Part shown: piece after piece, positions 34,732 through 44,337 of the stretch
Layout of the letters: each line of letters starts with the position of its first letter
How positions within the stretch are numbered: the first letter of the stretch is position 1
NCBI RefSeq assembly: GCF_002973595.1
Contig: NZ_PVEO01000007.1
Span: 202,690 to 266,689 of the forward strand
Length of the DNA: 64,000 nt
Direction of reading: 5' to 3'
Source of the DNA: Jejuia pallidilutea
Lineage (GTDB): Bacteria; Bacteroidota; Bacteroidia; Flavobacteriales; Flavobacteriaceae
Notes under the pieces: generated by a model
The model's input: the letters and a program-made list of their open reading frames with translations, nothing else
Database searches by the model: none
Told to the model about the DNA's origin: nothing
Translations under genes and position numbers: made by a program

Positions 34732-35993
34732 TAGGTAAATAAGGCCAATTGCCCGGTAAAGGCTTTTTTGTGTTTACTGTTAGAACTTTGTACTATAATT
34801 TGTTTGAGTTGGGAAGCAGAGTAATCTTTAGTTTCAAAATATCGGGAGTTACAGGTAATAAAATATTTTGCTCTGTTTAATTTTACGCCAATAGTTTTTA
34901 AATGTTCCCAATTTAAATTTCTAAAGCGGCGTGCACTTAATATTTTGTTAACCGAAGTTATGCCCAAACCAGGAACTCTGGCCAGTAGCATTTTATCAGC
35001 TTTATTTATATCAACAGGAAATTGATTTAAATTTCTAAGGGCCCAGGATAATTTAGGATCTATATCTAAATCTAAATTTGGGTGTTTTGGATTAAGAATT
35101 TCACGTACATCAAAACCATAAAACCGCAATAACCAATCGGTTTGGTATAATCGGTTTTCCCTTAAAACAGGTACTTCTGTACCTATCATAGGTAAACGTT
35201 TATCGTAACTCACAGGAATATAGCCAGAGTAGTACACACGTTTTAAATCGAACGTATTATATAAATAGTTTGAAGTGTACATAATTTGCATATCATTTTC
35301 GTTGCTGGCTCCAATAATCATTTGGGTACTTTGTCCTGCAGGTGCGTATTTTGGTGTGCTTTTAATTATTTTCTTTTCAGATTTATACTGAATAATTTCA
35401 TTTTTAACCTTTTTCATAGGTTTAATAAAATCCTCATGGTTTTTATCTGGTGCCAATGCTTTTAAGCCTTCTTTGGTGGGAATCTCAATATTTACACTTA
35501 ATCTGTCCGCATATAAGCCAGCTTCTCGCATTAACTCATCAGACGCCCCAGGAATAGATTTTAAATGTATGTATCCATTAAAATTCTCTTCTAAACGTAA
35601 TTTTTTGGCAACAGCCACAAGACGCTCCATAGTGTAGTCGGCATTTTTAAAAATACCAGAGCTTAGAAAAAGGCCTTCAATATAATTTCTTCTGTAAAAA
35701 TTAATGGTTAAATCTACTACTTCCTGTACTTTAAAGGCGGCACGTTTTATGTCGTTACTTTTTCGTGTTACACAATACGCACAATCGAAAATACAGTGAT
35801 TGGTTAGTAAAATTTTTAATAACGAAACACAACGCCCATCTTTAGTAAAAGTATGGCAAATACCCATGCTAGAGGCGTTGCCCAAACCATTGTTTGTATT
35901 TTTTCTATTGCTGCCACTAGAGGCACAAGACACATCATACTTTGCGGCATCGGCAAGTATGTTGAGTTTTTCTCTAATGCGTTGAAAAGACAT
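34731..35993 (-). CDS. Radical SAM DNA modification/repair protein (TIGR03916 type)
   Basis: A 420-residue radical SAM enzyme. C67-x3-C71-x2-C74 (NHCIFDCAYCVTR) binds the [4Fe-4S] cluster and S-adenosylmethionine. ASSMGICHTFTKDGRCVSLLKILLTN is the family signature. The C-terminal part has a helix-hairpin-helix-like segment (MLLARVPGLGITSVNKILSARRF) for DNA contact. It is the partner of the TIGR03915 gene immediately downstream. A role in repair of damaged bases is predicted from this fusion and linkage, not known. Confidence 0.92.
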   Translation of the reverse strand: MSFQRIREKLNILADAAKYDVSCASSGSNRKNTNNGLGNASSMGICHTFTKDGRCVSLLKILLTNHCIFDCAYCVTRKSNDIKRAAFKVQEVVDLTINFYRRNYIEGLFLSSGIFKNADYTMERLVAVAKKLRLEENFNGYIHLKSIPGASDELMREAGLYADRLSVNIEIPTKEGLKALAPDKNHEDFIKPMKKVKNEIIQYKSEKKIIKSTPKYAPAGQSTQMIIGASNENDMQIMYTSNYLYNTFDLKRVYYSGYIPVSYDKRLPMIGTEVPVLRENRLYQTDWLLRFYGFDVREILNPKHPNLDLDIDPKLSWALRNLNQFPVDINKADKMLLARVPGLGITSVNKILSARRFRNLNWEHLKTIGVKLNRAKYFITCNSRYFETKDYSASQLKQIIVQSSNSKHKKAFTGQLALFT

Positions 35994-36247
35994 AAGCTAA
36001 CGGTTAAAGGTGCAATGGATAGATTTGGACATCTCTACTACCCAAAGGTAAAAAAAAATCGAGATGTAAAAGTGTTAAATAAGGGGTGTTAAAATTATTG
36101 GAGTGTAAAAGTAAGTTTTGGTGTATGTTTTACAAGGTTTTAAGAATCTTTTAGCTATTACAATACTTTTTTTATAACGATATATTCTATATTTTAAGTT
36201 GGAGCGCTTGTATAGTAGTGTTTCCAAAATATAATAAGAAGCAATAG

Positions 36248-36892
36248 ATGATACGTAAAATGATGAATAGAAAGGTTGTTTTTAAAATGGTAGTACTGTT
36301 TATAGTATTAACTTTGTTAACAAACCAAATAATGCCATATAACAACAAACATATATTTCCTGATAGTATTGCTGCGGAAGCAACCAAAGCCTTATCGTAT
36401 TTTCCAGAACTGGATAATGTAGCAATAACCTTTAAGTTTAAAACGCACATTAAAAAATCTACTATGCAGGCGCAACCTAAATTTGGCAGTTTTTTTAGAG
36501 GGCGTAGTAAGCGCTCTTATATAGTTTTAATTAATAAAAATATAAAAATAGCCGGTAAGGAATTTAAAACAGAGGCAATTCCTAAAGATGTTATGATTGG
36601 CTGGCTTGGGCATGAATTGGGACATATTATAGACTATCAACACAAATCTAATTTAGAATTGCTATGGTTTGGTATTACCTATTTAATGTCTGAAAATCAT
36701 ATAAAAGAAGCAGAACGCGCTGCAGATACCTATGCGGTGTCTCATGGAATGGCAGATTATATATTGAAAACCAAAAATTTTATTTTAAACCATGCCGAAA
36801 TTGACAATAGTTATAAACTGCGCATTAAAAAATACTATTTATCTCCCGAAGAGATTATGGCAATGGTTGAACAAAGAACTAGTGCTAATTAG
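36248..36892 (+). CDS. Membrane-anchored zinc metallopeptidase-like protein
   Basis: 214 residues. An N-terminal hydrophobic segment (VVFKMVVLFIVLTLLTN) probably anchors it. MIGWLGHELGHIIDYQH contains HExxH (HELGH), and EAERAADTYAV could give the third zinc ligand, as in gluzincins. No wider family match is evident. It ends overlapping the 3' end of the convergent GH3 gene by 4 bases, so the two transcripts overlap at their tails. ATG choice is uncertain; M5 or M6 are alternatives. Confidence 0.75.
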   Translation: MIRKMMNRKVVFKMVVLFIVLTLLTNQIMPYNNKHIFPDSIAAEATKALSYFPELDNVAITFKFKTHIKKSTMQAQPKFGSFFRGRSKRSYIVLINKNIKIAGKEFKTEAIPKDVMIGWLGHELGHIIDYQHKSNLELLWFGITYLMSENHIKEAERAADTYAVSHGMADYILKTKNFILNHAEIDNSYKLRIKKYYLSPEEIMAMVEQRTSAN

Positions 36893-38412
36893 TGTTGTGC
36901 CACAAATGTTTCCCATTCCTTAAATATATCTTCGCCCATAACGCGTTCCATTTTTACTTGTCCGCCTTTCTTTTTGTTAGCACCGCTCCACTCATGAAAA
37001 ATATTGGGGTATATAAGTTTAACTTTTACACCTTTTAGGGCTTTAGAGCGTGCAACTTTATAGTTTTTGTTAGCTTTACTTAGGTAGTTGTCCAAATACT
37101 CAGCAATTTGTTCTGTATTTGTGTTTTTAGTTTCAGAACCTAAATACCAACTATGGTAAAAATCATCATCAAATCTTTTAGCACAAAGGGTATATTCTGG
37201 AATTTTAATATCTAGTTTATCTTCTAAATGTTGTACGGCATCATCTAATTTATTGACTGAAAGTTGAGAGCCTACAGTGTTTAAAAAGAACTTTGTACGC
37301 CCTGTTATAATTATTTCAGCTTTCTCAATATTTGTAAATGCTATGGTATCACCAATTAAATAACGCCATGCTCCGCTAACGGTTGAAATAATTAACACAT
37401 AATCTTCATCTGGTTTTACTTCTTCTAAGGTTAAACATGGCGCATCATTGGTTATAGAACCGTCTTGGTTTATGTATTCTGGTTTAAAAGGTACAAATTC
37501 AAAGTAAATACCATTGTTTGTTACTAATTTCATGGCATTGGTTTCTGGACGTTGTTGAAATGCCAAAAATCCTTCTGATGCTAAATACGTATCTATTACC
37601 GTTATAGGTTTAGCCAAAAGTGCGTTAAAACTTTTTTTATAAGGCCCAAAAGCTACACCACCAGAAGTATAAACTTGCAAGTTTGGCCATATATCATGAA
37701 TGTTTTTTACATTGTGATACGCTATAACTTCCTCTAGCATTAGCTCCATCCAAGAAGGAATGCCACTAAGTGCGCCAATATCCCACTGTTTTGCATTTTT
37801 GGCAATATGCTTAACACGTTCGTCCCAATCATCAATTTTTGCAATTTTTTCCCCTGGTTTGTAGTAGCCCCTAAACCAACTAGGTATATTACTTGCGCTT
37901 ATACCGCTTATTTCGCCTTCTAAATGATTGTTTTTTTCGTTTAAATCTGTAGAACTGCCTAACATCATAATTTCTTTTTCAAAAAAGTCGGCAGGCAAAT
38001 CAAAGTTCTTAAGTGCAAATACTTGGTCTATGCCTGTTTGCCTTATAGCTTCAATCATGGCATTGGTTACAGGAATACGCTTGCTTTCTTTTCCGGTAGT
38101 ACCAGAGCTTAATGCAAAATAATCTGGCGCCCCAGGCCATGTAATATTTGTTTCACCGTTTATTACTTTGTGCCACCATTCATCTTTCATTTTTTTGTAA
38201 TTGTGGTAAGGTATGGTGCTGGCAAACGTTTGTTGTGGTTGATTTGAATTTAATATGTTTTTAAAATTATAATGTTTACCAAATTGGGTGTCTTTGGCAG
38301 TATCTAATAAGTTTTTAAATACTTGTTTTTGTGCTTCAATAGGGTTGGGTTCTGTGGTGATTGCGCCTTTTAAGTTAATAACTCCTTTTATAATATTTCC
38401 AATAATAGCCAT
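36889..38412 (-). CDS. GH3-family acyl-adenylate/amide synthetase-like protein
   Basis: A 507-residue protein of the GH3 auxin-responsive family in its bacterial form. The adenylation motifs are YFALSSGTTGKESKRIPVT (P-loop-like), TVIDTYLASEGFLAFQ and YVLIISTVSGAWRYLIGDTIAFTN. In plants GH3 enzymes conjugate amino acids to acyl acids; the bacterial substrate is unknown. It lies 29 bases downstream of the aldehyde dehydrogenase gene, in the same direction, so they may form an operon handling an acid product. Confidence 0.92.
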   Translation of the reverse strand: MAIIGNIIKGVINLKGAITTEPNPIEAQKQVFKNLLDTAKDTQFGKHYNFKNILNSNQPQQTFASTIPYHNYKKMKDEWWHKVINGETNITWPGAPDYFALSSGTTGKESKRIPVTNAMIEAIRQTGIDQVFALKNFDLPADFFEKEIMMLGSSTDLNEKNNHLEGEISGISASNIPSWFRGYYKPGEKIAKIDDWDERVKHIAKNAKQWDIGALSGIPSWMELMLEEVIAYHNVKNIHDIWPNLQVYTSGGVAFGPYKKSFNALLAKPITVIDTYLASEGFLAFQQRPETNAMKLVTNNGIYFEFVPFKPEYINQDGSITNDAPCLTLEEVKPDEDYVLIISTVSGAWRYLIGDTIAFTNIEKAEIIITGRTKFFLNTVGSQLSVNKLDDAVQHLEDKLDIKIPEYTLCAKRFDDDFYHSWYLGSETKNTNTEQIAEYLDNYLSKANKNYKVARSKALKGVKVKLIYPNIFHEWSGANKKKGGQVKMERVMGEDIFKEWETFVAQH

Positions 38413-38441
38413 AGTTTTTTTATAAATGATGTTAGCTGAAA

Positions 38442-39803
38442 TTATTTTACGTAAACTGTTTTTTTATTAGTAAATGCTAGGATACCTTCTCTTGAAAGTT
38501 CGCGACCATACCCCGAATTTTTTGTGCCACCAAAAGGTAATCTAGGATCGGATTTCACCATATCGTTAATAAAAAATGCACCATCTTCAATATTTATAAT
38601 TTGTTGTCTTGCATCTTCTACAGCTTCGGTAAAAATCATGGTACCAAGTCCAAATTTAGTGTTGCTTACCAGTTTATAGGCTTCTTCTTTATTAGAAACT
38701 TTTATAATTGCTGCCACGGGGCCAAAAGTTTCTTCAGTAAAAACGGGCATATTTTGGGTAACATTGGTTAAAATTGTGGGTTGGTAATATGCTTTATTTC
38801 GTGTGTTTCCGAAATGTACTTTAGCTCCTTTTGTAACAGATGCCTTAATTTGTTCCTCTAGTGTATCTGCTAAATCCTCTCTTGCCAGTGTACCTATTTT
38901 GGTGTCTTCTAAAAGTGGGTCTCCAAAATTTAGGGTTGCTACGGCTTCGGTAAACTTGTTTAAAAACTCGTTGTAAATTCCAGCTTCTACAATAAAACGT
39001 TTAGCGGCAATGCAACTTTGTCCTGTGTTTTGCATTCTAGCTTTTACAATAGTGCTTAAATGAGCATCTAAATTAGCATCGTTTAGAATAACACAAGCGT
39101 TGTTGCCGCCCAATTCTAAAAGTGTTGGTTTAAGTTGTGCACCTGCTATTTTAGCAATTTCGCGTCCAGCTTTTTCACTTCCTGTAAGCGAAACAGCTTT
39201 TATAATATCGTTTTCAATTATAGTTTCAACGGTGTTATGGTTTGCAATTAAAGTGCTAAAACAACCTTTAGGGTATCCAGCATCTTCAAAAACCTGTTGA
39301 ATTGCCAAGGCGCATCCTGTAACGTTCGATGCGTGTTTCATTACCACGGTATTGCCAGCGGTTAGGGTTGGAATTGCAAATCTAAAGGCTTGCCAAAATG
39401 GAAAATTCCAAGGCATGATGCCTAAAACACAACCTAAGGGATCGTAGGAAATAAAGCTTTTTTTGGCGTCGGTTTCAATTATTTCATCTGATAATAATAT
39501 CGCAGCATTTTCGGCATAAAAATCACATAAATACATGCATTTTTCTATTTCAGCTATACTTTCTGTAATGGGTTTTCCCATTTCTAAAGTCATTAGTTTA
39601 CTGTACTTCTCTTTGTTTTTAGATAAATTATCAGCGACATGTTTTAATAATTCTGTTTTTTTAGAAAGGGACGCTTTCTTCCAAGTTTTAAATGTATTGT
39701 TGGCAGAATTTAATATGTTATCTATCGCTTCAGAAGAATAATACGTATACGTTTCAAGCGATGTATTGTTGTAAGGATTTGTTGTGGTAATATGTGTTGC
39801 CAT
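38442..39803 (-). CDS. NAD(P)-dependent aldehyde dehydrogenase (succinate-semialdehyde type)
   Basis: 453 residues from ATG 39803. Visible are the N-site (GIMPWNFPFWQAFRFAIP), nucleotide loop (SLTGSEKAGREIAKIAG), catalytic Glu in LLELGGNNACVILNDA and catalytic Cys in NTGQSCIAAKRF, ending PFGGTKNSGYGRELSREG. The short length and motifs fit the NAD(P)-dependent succinate-semialdehyde dehydrogenase (GabD/Sad-like) subgroup common in Bacteroidota. Located upstream of GH3, its acid product could be that enzyme's substrate, which is speculative. Confidence 0.92.
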   Translation of the reverse strand: MATHITTTNPYNNTSLETYTYYSSEAIDNILNSANNTFKTWKKASLSKKTELLKHVADNLSKNKEKYSKLMTLEMGKPITESIAEIEKCMYLCDFYAENAAILLSDEIIETDAKKSFISYDPLGCVLGIMPWNFPFWQAFRFAIPTLTAGNTVVMKHASNVTGCALAIQQVFEDAGYPKGCFSTLIANHNTVETIIENDIIKAVSLTGSEKAGREIAKIAGAQLKPTLLELGGNNACVILNDANLDAHLSTIVKARMQNTGQSCIAAKRFIVEAGIYNEFLNKFTEAVATLNFGDPLLEDTKIGTLAREDLADTLEEQIKASVTKGAKVHFGNTRNKAYYQPTILTNVTQNMPVFTEETFGPVAAIIKVSNKEEAYKLVSNTKFGLGTMIFTEAVEDARQQIINIEDGAFFINDMVKSDPRLPFGGTKNSGYGRELSREGILAFTNKKTVYVK

Positions 39804-39995
39804 TTTCAAAAATTTTTTTAATTCTAAATATACAACCTAATCTCTGGTTTCTTTAACGCGAATACTAAAAACTCTAACGATTATAATGATTTTAAACAAG
39901 TTAAGATTCTCATCTTTAGTGTTAAGAAATTTTGGGCTTTGGACTTAAATTTGTGGTAACGAATAAAAGTTTAATCTAAAAAAACATAAAATATT

Positions 39996-40325
39996 ATGAG
40001 TAATAACGGAAATACTTTTTTGGGCATTTTAGCCGGAACAGCAATTGGAGCAACTCTAGGCATTTTATTTGCGCCAGATAAAGGAAGCAAAACAAGAGCA
40101 AGAATAGCAGACGAGGCTACCTTGGCCAAAGATAAGTTAGCAGAATCTGCAAACGAACTAAAGGAAAAGGTTGTAGCAACTACAGCTGCTAAAAAACAAA
40201 CACTAGACGAGCAAGTAGATTCTATTGTACAAGATGTAAGCCACAAGGCAGATGATGTAATTGATACACTAGAAAAAAAGCTTGCAGAATTAAAGGCAAG
40301 AAATAAAAAAATACAAAAATCGTAA
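39996..40325 (+). CDS. YtxH domain-containing protein
   Basis: 109 residues. An N-terminal glycine-rich TM segment (FLGILAGTAIGATLGILFAPDKGSKTR) is the YtxH signature, followed by a long coiled coil (KDKLAESANELKEKVVATTAAKKQ and on to the end) rich in Lys, Ala and Glu. It is the first gene of an envelope/stress operon, 39996-41501, with gaps of 7, 1 and 19 bases. The family relates to general stress, with no defined activity. Confidence 0.9.
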   Translation: MSNNGNTFLGILAGTAIGATLGILFAPDKGSKTRARIADEATLAKDKLAESANELKEKVVATTAAKKQTLDEQVDSIVQDVSHKADDVIDTLEKKLAELKARNKKIQKS

Positions 40326-40332
40326 TCTATAG

Positions 40333-40680
40333 ATGGGGTTAGTAGACGCTATAAGTAATACCAACGATAAAGCTGTTGAAGTAAGTGAAAGATATGTAAA
40401 AACATCTTTAAAGTACTATAAACTTAAGGTATTCCAACAGCTATCAATTTCAGTAAGTATAGTTTTTAAAGCTTTAATTATTGGGAGTCTAGCACTAATG
40501 TGTGTTTTAATTAGTGCTGTAGGTTTAGCACTCTTTGTAGGTGAATCTACACAAAGTTATCCTTTTGGATTTTTAATGGTAGGTCTGCTGTTTTTAATAC
40601 TATCTATAATAGCATTTGCGCTAAGACGCCTAATAAATAAGTGGGTTATTAAGAAACTATCTAAAAAATTTTTCGATTAA
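40333..40680 (+). CDS. Phage holin superfamily III-like membrane protein
   Basis: 115 residues with an amphipathic N-terminal helix (VEVSERYVKTSLKYYKLKVFQQL) and two TM segments (FKALIIGSLALMCVLISAVGLALF and FGFLMVGLLFLILSIIAFALRRL). This matches the Phage_holin_3_6/YqjE-type family, which in non-phage settings forms part of YtxH/YqjD membrane operons. No phage genes lie nearby, so lysis is not implied. Confidence 0.8.
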   Translation: MGLVDAISNTNDKAVEVSERYVKTSLKYYKLKVFQQLSISVSIVFKALIIGSLALMCVLISAVGLALFVGESTQSYPFGFLMVGLLFLILSIIAFALRRLINKWVIKKLSKKFFD

Positions 40681-40681
40681 G

Positions 40682-40882
40682 ATGAAGATTTATGAAAACG
40701 AAGAAAGTATAGAAAGAGCGCTAAAAGTTCTAGACTTAGAGCGACAAATTGCGTGGGAAGAAATTAAGGCTGTGAAAGAAGAATATAAAGAAGATTTTAG
40801 ACCCTACAATTGGATCCAAACAGGAGTTAAGCTTTTAAGTAAGTATGGTGCTATGATCTTGCTAAAAAAAATAATTAAATAA
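40682..40882 (+). CDS. Small conserved protein in YtxH/holin operon
   Basis: 66 residues: MKIYENEESIERALKVLDLE, RQIAWEEIKAVKEEYKEDFRPYNWI, then a short hydrophobic C-terminus (LLSKYGAMILLKKIIK). It starts 1 base after the holin-like gene. It is a recognisable third member of such operons in flavobacteria, of unknown function. Confidence 0.78.
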   Translation: MKIYENEESIERALKVLDLERQIAWEEIKAVKEEYKEDFRPYNWIQTGVKLLSKYGAMILLKKIIK

Positions 40883-40901
40883 CAAATTAAAACATAAAAT
40901 T

Positions 40902-41501
40902 ATGAAAATATATAAAATGAGTATGCTAGTTGTAATTGCATTATTATTTGCAAGTTGCGACTTTGAGCAAAAGAAAAAAGCAGAGTTGCCAGAGGTTGAT
41001 ATGGATGTTGAAGTAGAGGAAGGGCAACTGCCAACTTTTGATGTAGACTGGGCCGATGTTAATGTAGGCACCAAAACCAAAACTCTAGAAATACCTAAAG
41101 TGGTTATTGTTATGGAGGAAGAGGAAGTAGAAGTGCCATACATTGATATTGATATGCCGCAGGATGATAATTCCAACTACGAAAAAGTTGAACAAAATAT
41201 AATGGTAGAAGCTGAAGTAACCGATAAAGAACACGAATTAGATATTAAGGAAATTAGAGCAGGTGGTTCTACCTTATATGTTATTTCTCAGTTAGAAGAA
41301 AAATCAACAAGTATTGGTGATAAGAAATTAAGAGTATCAGACCAAGTTAGTCTTAACGCACCAGACAATTTAAATGTAAAGCATTACATTGTTGGGGAGC
41401 GTCCAGACCGCGTGTTTAATTCAAGATACAAATATTTTAATTCAATGAGCGAAGCAACCAATGCTATAAAAGACACTAAGGTAATTTATTCAAATAATTA
41501 G
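40902..41501 (+). CDS. Acidic predicted lipoprotein
   Basis: 199 residues. MKIYKMSMLVVIALLFASCD has lipobox FASC. The mature N-terminal half is very acidic (PEVDMDVEVEEGQLPTFDVD, VVIVMEEEEVEVPYIDIDM). The C-terminal half (AGGSTLYVISQLEEKSTSIG, HYIVGERPDRVFNSRYKYF) resembles an uncharacterised Bacteroidota lipoprotein. It is last in the 39996-41501 operon and is followed by a strong hairpin. Confidence 0.82.
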   Translation: MKIYKMSMLVVIALLFASCDFEQKKKAELPEVDMDVEVEEGQLPTFDVDWADVNVGTKTKTLEIPKVVIVMEEEEVEVPYIDIDMPQDDNSNYEKVEQNIMVEAEVTDKEHELDIKEIRAGGSTLYVISQLEEKSTSIGDKKLRVSDQVSLNAPDNLNVKHYIVGERPDRVFNSRYKYFNSMSEATNAIKDTKVIYSNN

Positions 41502-41525
41502 TAGTTAGTTAGGTTAGGTTAATAT

Positions 41526-41562
41526 GAAAAAGGTTTCAAATATATTTTTTTGAAACCTTTTT
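41526..41562. terminator. Strong hairpin terminator
   Basis: GAAAAAGGTTTCAAA / TTTGAAACCTTTTTC with a T-rich loop forms a near-perfect stem. It lies after the lipoprotein gene and before the convergent AraC gene, and can act in both directions. Confidence 0.85.
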
Positions 41563-41631
41563 CTTTAAACTCATCTAGACTTTTAAAATAGAATAGTCTA
41601 AAAGAGTTTATTTAGTAAAAAACTAAAACAA

Positions 41632-42660
41632 TTACACAGCAACAGGTATGTAAACCTGTTTTTTGTATTCGTAGGGTGTAACGCCATATTTTTCTTTAAA
41701 AATCTTAGAAAAATAGCTTCTGCTGGTAAAACCAATGCTGTAAACAATTTGCGAAATATTCAAATCTGTCGTTTTTATCAACTCACGCGAAGTCTCTAAT
41801 CGAATATGTCTTATATACTCTGTAACTGTTCGGTTAAATAAAAATTTAAAGCCATCTTGTAATTTTACCTGAGATAATCCAGATGCTTTAGACAATTGAT
41901 TTAAAGAATAATTTTTAGCGGGATTTTCGGTTATTTTTTTACCTAATTGGCGTACAATTTTTAGTTCTCTTTTAATAAGAGAAGTAGGCAGGGGTACACC
42001 TTGGTTTACTAAGTTATGTTGTTGTATGTGTAATGTTAAAATTTCATACACTTTAGCTTCAATTTTAAGTAGTCTTAACATACCCTTAGATTTTATTTTT
42101 TTAATAGCATTTACAAAATCTGCCATTTTTAAGTTTAAGCGTCCATGGTGAAAAAAACGATGTTCATGATCGGTATCTACAAAAACTTCGTATAATTTAT
42201 CATTAAGTGAAGCTATATTAGAGGTTCTTTTTTTTAGAAATTTTGCTCTAACAATATGTATAATATTAATTTCTATTTTAGAATCTTTAGGGAAAATTAA
42301 ACTGTTAGAGCCATTAGTTTTATTTGTAAAGATTACAGACTGAAATTGTTCTATATTTTTCGTACTGTTATCAACACCAAACATGTGTTTAAATCCGTCT
42401 TGCAAATTATATATAAACCTAATAGGATTAAATTCTGTAGCTTTAATCTCTAACTCTACTTCTTCAAAAAATTTAATGTCGTAATGAAGTAGGCTCACGC
42501 CATAGTCAAAAGGAATAAATTTCACATAGCCTTTAGCAACCAAATTATTAATAATTAATTTATGCTCTCCCCAAGTTTCTTGTATAGTTCCTCCTATGGC
42601 GTCTTTTATTTCTGTTAGGATTTCGGCAGAAGTGTCTGCATTAATTTTTATATGCTGCAT
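41632..42660 (-). CDS. AraC-family transcription regulator
   Basis: A 342-residue regulator. The C-terminal AraC HTH pair is clear: NYSLNQLSKASGLSQVKLQDGFKFLF, TVTEYIRHIRLETSRELIKTTDLNISQIVYSIGFTSRSYFSKIFKEKYGVTPYEYK. The N-terminal 200 residues have no close family I recognise and probably bind an effector. It lies amid the stress block 26127-44846 and may control genes such as the divergent hemerythrin at 43005; that link is inference. Confidence 0.92.
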   Translation of the reverse strand: MQHIKINADTSAEILTEIKDAIGGTIQETWGEHKLIINNLVAKGYVKFIPFDYGVSLLHYDIKFFEEVELEIKATEFNPIRFIYNLQDGFKHMFGVDNSTKNIEQFQSVIFTNKTNGSNSLIFPKDSKIEINIIHIVRAKFLKKRTSNIASLNDKLYEVFVDTDHEHRFFHHGRLNLKMADFVNAIKKIKSKGMLRLLKIEAKVYEILTLHIQQHNLVNQGVPLPTSLIKRELKIVRQLGKKITENPAKNYSLNQLSKASGLSQVKLQDGFKFLFNRTVTEYIRHIRLETSRELIKTTDLNISQIVYSIGFTSRSYFSKIFKEKYGVTPYEYKKQVYIPVAV

Positions 42661-43004
42661 GGTTTGTAATGGTTAGGTTTGTTAAACAAGTTTAATAAAA
42701 CAGTACTTTGCTTTTAGTGTGCGTACTAGTAAGAAATATCATCGCTTACTTAATAAATAAAGATAGGCTAAATTTGAATATTCAGGTATCGCACCGTCAA
42801 CTTTTGTTAAAGTTTAACTTATTTTGTTAAACTTTCTTAAAAGAACTTCATTTTACATTTCTGAGTTAATATAACTATCGATAACGCTAAGTTTACTAGT
42901 GCCTTAAAAGTAAATTTGATTTAGTAATAAGGTTAAAACAATTTAGTAGCTAACTAATTACGCACTTTACAAACAATTTTTTATTTAACAAAATATACAA
43001 TATT
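42661..43004. promoter_or_regulatory. Divergent AraC/hemerythrin intergenic region
   Basis: 344 bases without a gene. A perfect dyad GTTAAAGTTTAAC (42806-42818) is followed at 42825 by a partial copy, GTTAAACTTTCTT; together they resemble direct repeats that AraC-type proteins often bind. No clear -7 element could be fixed. Confidence 0.4.
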
Positions 43005-43442
43005 ATGACGACTATTTTTGAAGCTCTCAGAAAAGATCACGACACGCAACGCAACCTGTTGCAACGCTTGGTAAGTACCTCTGGCGATACGGAGGCCAGA
43101 GATACTATTTTTAAACAACTTAAGCACGAGTTAGATATGCATGCTAATGCAGAAGAACGCCATTTTTACAAACCTTTGATGAGTAATGATATGATGCAGG
43201 AAAAAGCTAGACATGGCGTGGCAGAACATCATGAAATAGACGAATTACTCGAAGCCTTAGAAAAAACAGATTATACATCATCTGCATGGTTAAAAATTGC
43301 TAAAGATTTAAAAGAAAAAGTAGAGCATCATCTAGAAGACGAAGAGCATACTTTTTTTCAACTAGCAGGAAAAGTATTTACCGAAGCACAAAAAAAGAGT
43401 TTAGCCGAAGGGTACCAAACTTACATGTCGGGAAATGCATAA
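43005..43442 (+). CDS. Hemerythrin HHE domain protein
   Basis: 145 residues forming a four-helix bundle with the di-iron ligands expected of HHE proteins: LRKDHDTQRNLLQRL, HANAEERHFYKPL, HGVAEHHEIDELLEAL and VEHHLEDEEHTFFQLA. It may sense or scavenge oxygen or NO, or protect iron. It is co-directional with the four-helix protein at 43657. No signal peptide, so cytosolic. Confidence 0.93.
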   Translation: MTTIFEALRKDHDTQRNLLQRLVSTSGDTEARDTIFKQLKHELDMHANAEERHFYKPLMSNDMMQEKARHGVAEHHEIDELLEALEKTDYTSSAWLKIAKDLKEKVEHHLEDEEHTFFQLAGKVFTEAQKKSLAEGYQTYMSGNA

Positions 43443-43656
43443 TTAATTTAATAATATACTTTAAATGTCCCATGCCACAGCAGCAAAAACAAGGCACAAG
43501 TTTTTACAAGCTTAAAAACGAAATGCATTAATATTAAACCTAATACAACCAAAACCAAAACCATCAACCTATTAATTTTGATGAAGAGTAACAACTAGAA
43601 GATGTAAACCAGTAGGCATCTTTAAATAAATTACTGCTAATATAAATTTAAAACAT

Positions 43657-44106
43657 ATGAGTACGTACACAGAAAACCTAAGTGGTAAATTAAACGATTT
43701 ATTAGAAAAAACTTATGATGCTGAAAAAGGATTTAAAAAAGCAGCAGAAAATGTAGATAACCCTTCCTTAAAAAACTATTTTAAGCAAAAAGCCGATGAG
43801 CGTTATAATTTTGGACACGATTTAAAAAATGAAATTGTTTCTTTTGGAGAAAATGTAGATAAAGGCGGAAGTGCAACAGGCTCTGTTCATAGAACGTGGA
43901 TGGATGTTAAAGCTTTATTTTCTTTTGATAATGAAGAGTCTATGCTAGAGGAAGCTATAAGAGGCGAGAAGGCTGCCATATCAGAATATGAAGATATTAT
44001 TAATGATAAGAGTGTTCCAGAAAGTACTAAGTCTCTATTGATTTCACAGAAAAATCAAATAGAAAACGGATTATCTAAAATTAAGGTATTGGAAGATTTG
44101 CACTAA
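43657..44106 (+). CDS. PA2169-family four-helix-bundle protein (DUF2383)
   Basis: 149 residues: SGKLNDLLEKTYDAEKGFKKAAENVDNPSLKNYF, RYNFGHDLKNEIVSFGENV, GTAHR-like GSVHRTWMDVKALFS, EEAIRGEKAAISEYEDII. This is the ferritin-like DUF2383 pattern. Such proteins are stress-induced and may bind metal; the activity is unknown. It is followed by two hairpin terminators. Confidence 0.9.
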   Translation: MSTYTENLSGKLNDLLEKTYDAEKGFKKAAENVDNPSLKNYFKQKADERYNFGHDLKNEIVSFGENVDKGGSATGSVHRTWMDVKALFSFDNEESMLEEAIRGEKAAISEYEDIINDKSVPESTKSLLISQKNQIENGLSKIKVLEDLH

Positions 44107-44180
44107 TTAAAAATTATTTTATACGCTTAAGGGCTGAATTTTAAGATAAAATCCAAAAAAAATTCAGGCACAAAATCAAG

Positions 44181-44207
44181 GCTCTTCTCAAAAGAAGGGC
44201 TTTTTTA
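44181..44207 (+). terminator. Terminator after DUF2383 gene
   Basis: GCTCTTCT-CAAA-AGAAGGGC stem followed by TTTTTTA. Confidence 0.8.
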
Positions 44208-44298
44208 TTTTAAAATCAATAGAGCAAAACTTTTGCTTTAAAGCGTACACCTACAACAACAATTATAATTAAATTTGAAGTAGTTGGTTAGTGAAAGT

Positions 44299-44337
44299 AG
44301 ACCTTAGCATTTTTTTGTAAATGCTGGGGTCTTTTTT
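44299..44337 (+). terminator. Second hairpin terminator
   Basis: AGACCTTAGCATTT / AAATGCTGGGGTCT stem followed by TTTTTT. About 90 bases separate it from the previous terminator. No gene is seen between them; a short RNA could lie there but there is no positive evidence. Confidence 0.7.

Noticed and set aside
40333..40680. Phage origin for the holin-like gene
   Set aside because: The neighbours are YtxH and lipoprotein genes with no phage functions; this operon type is a normal flavobacterial chromosomal set.
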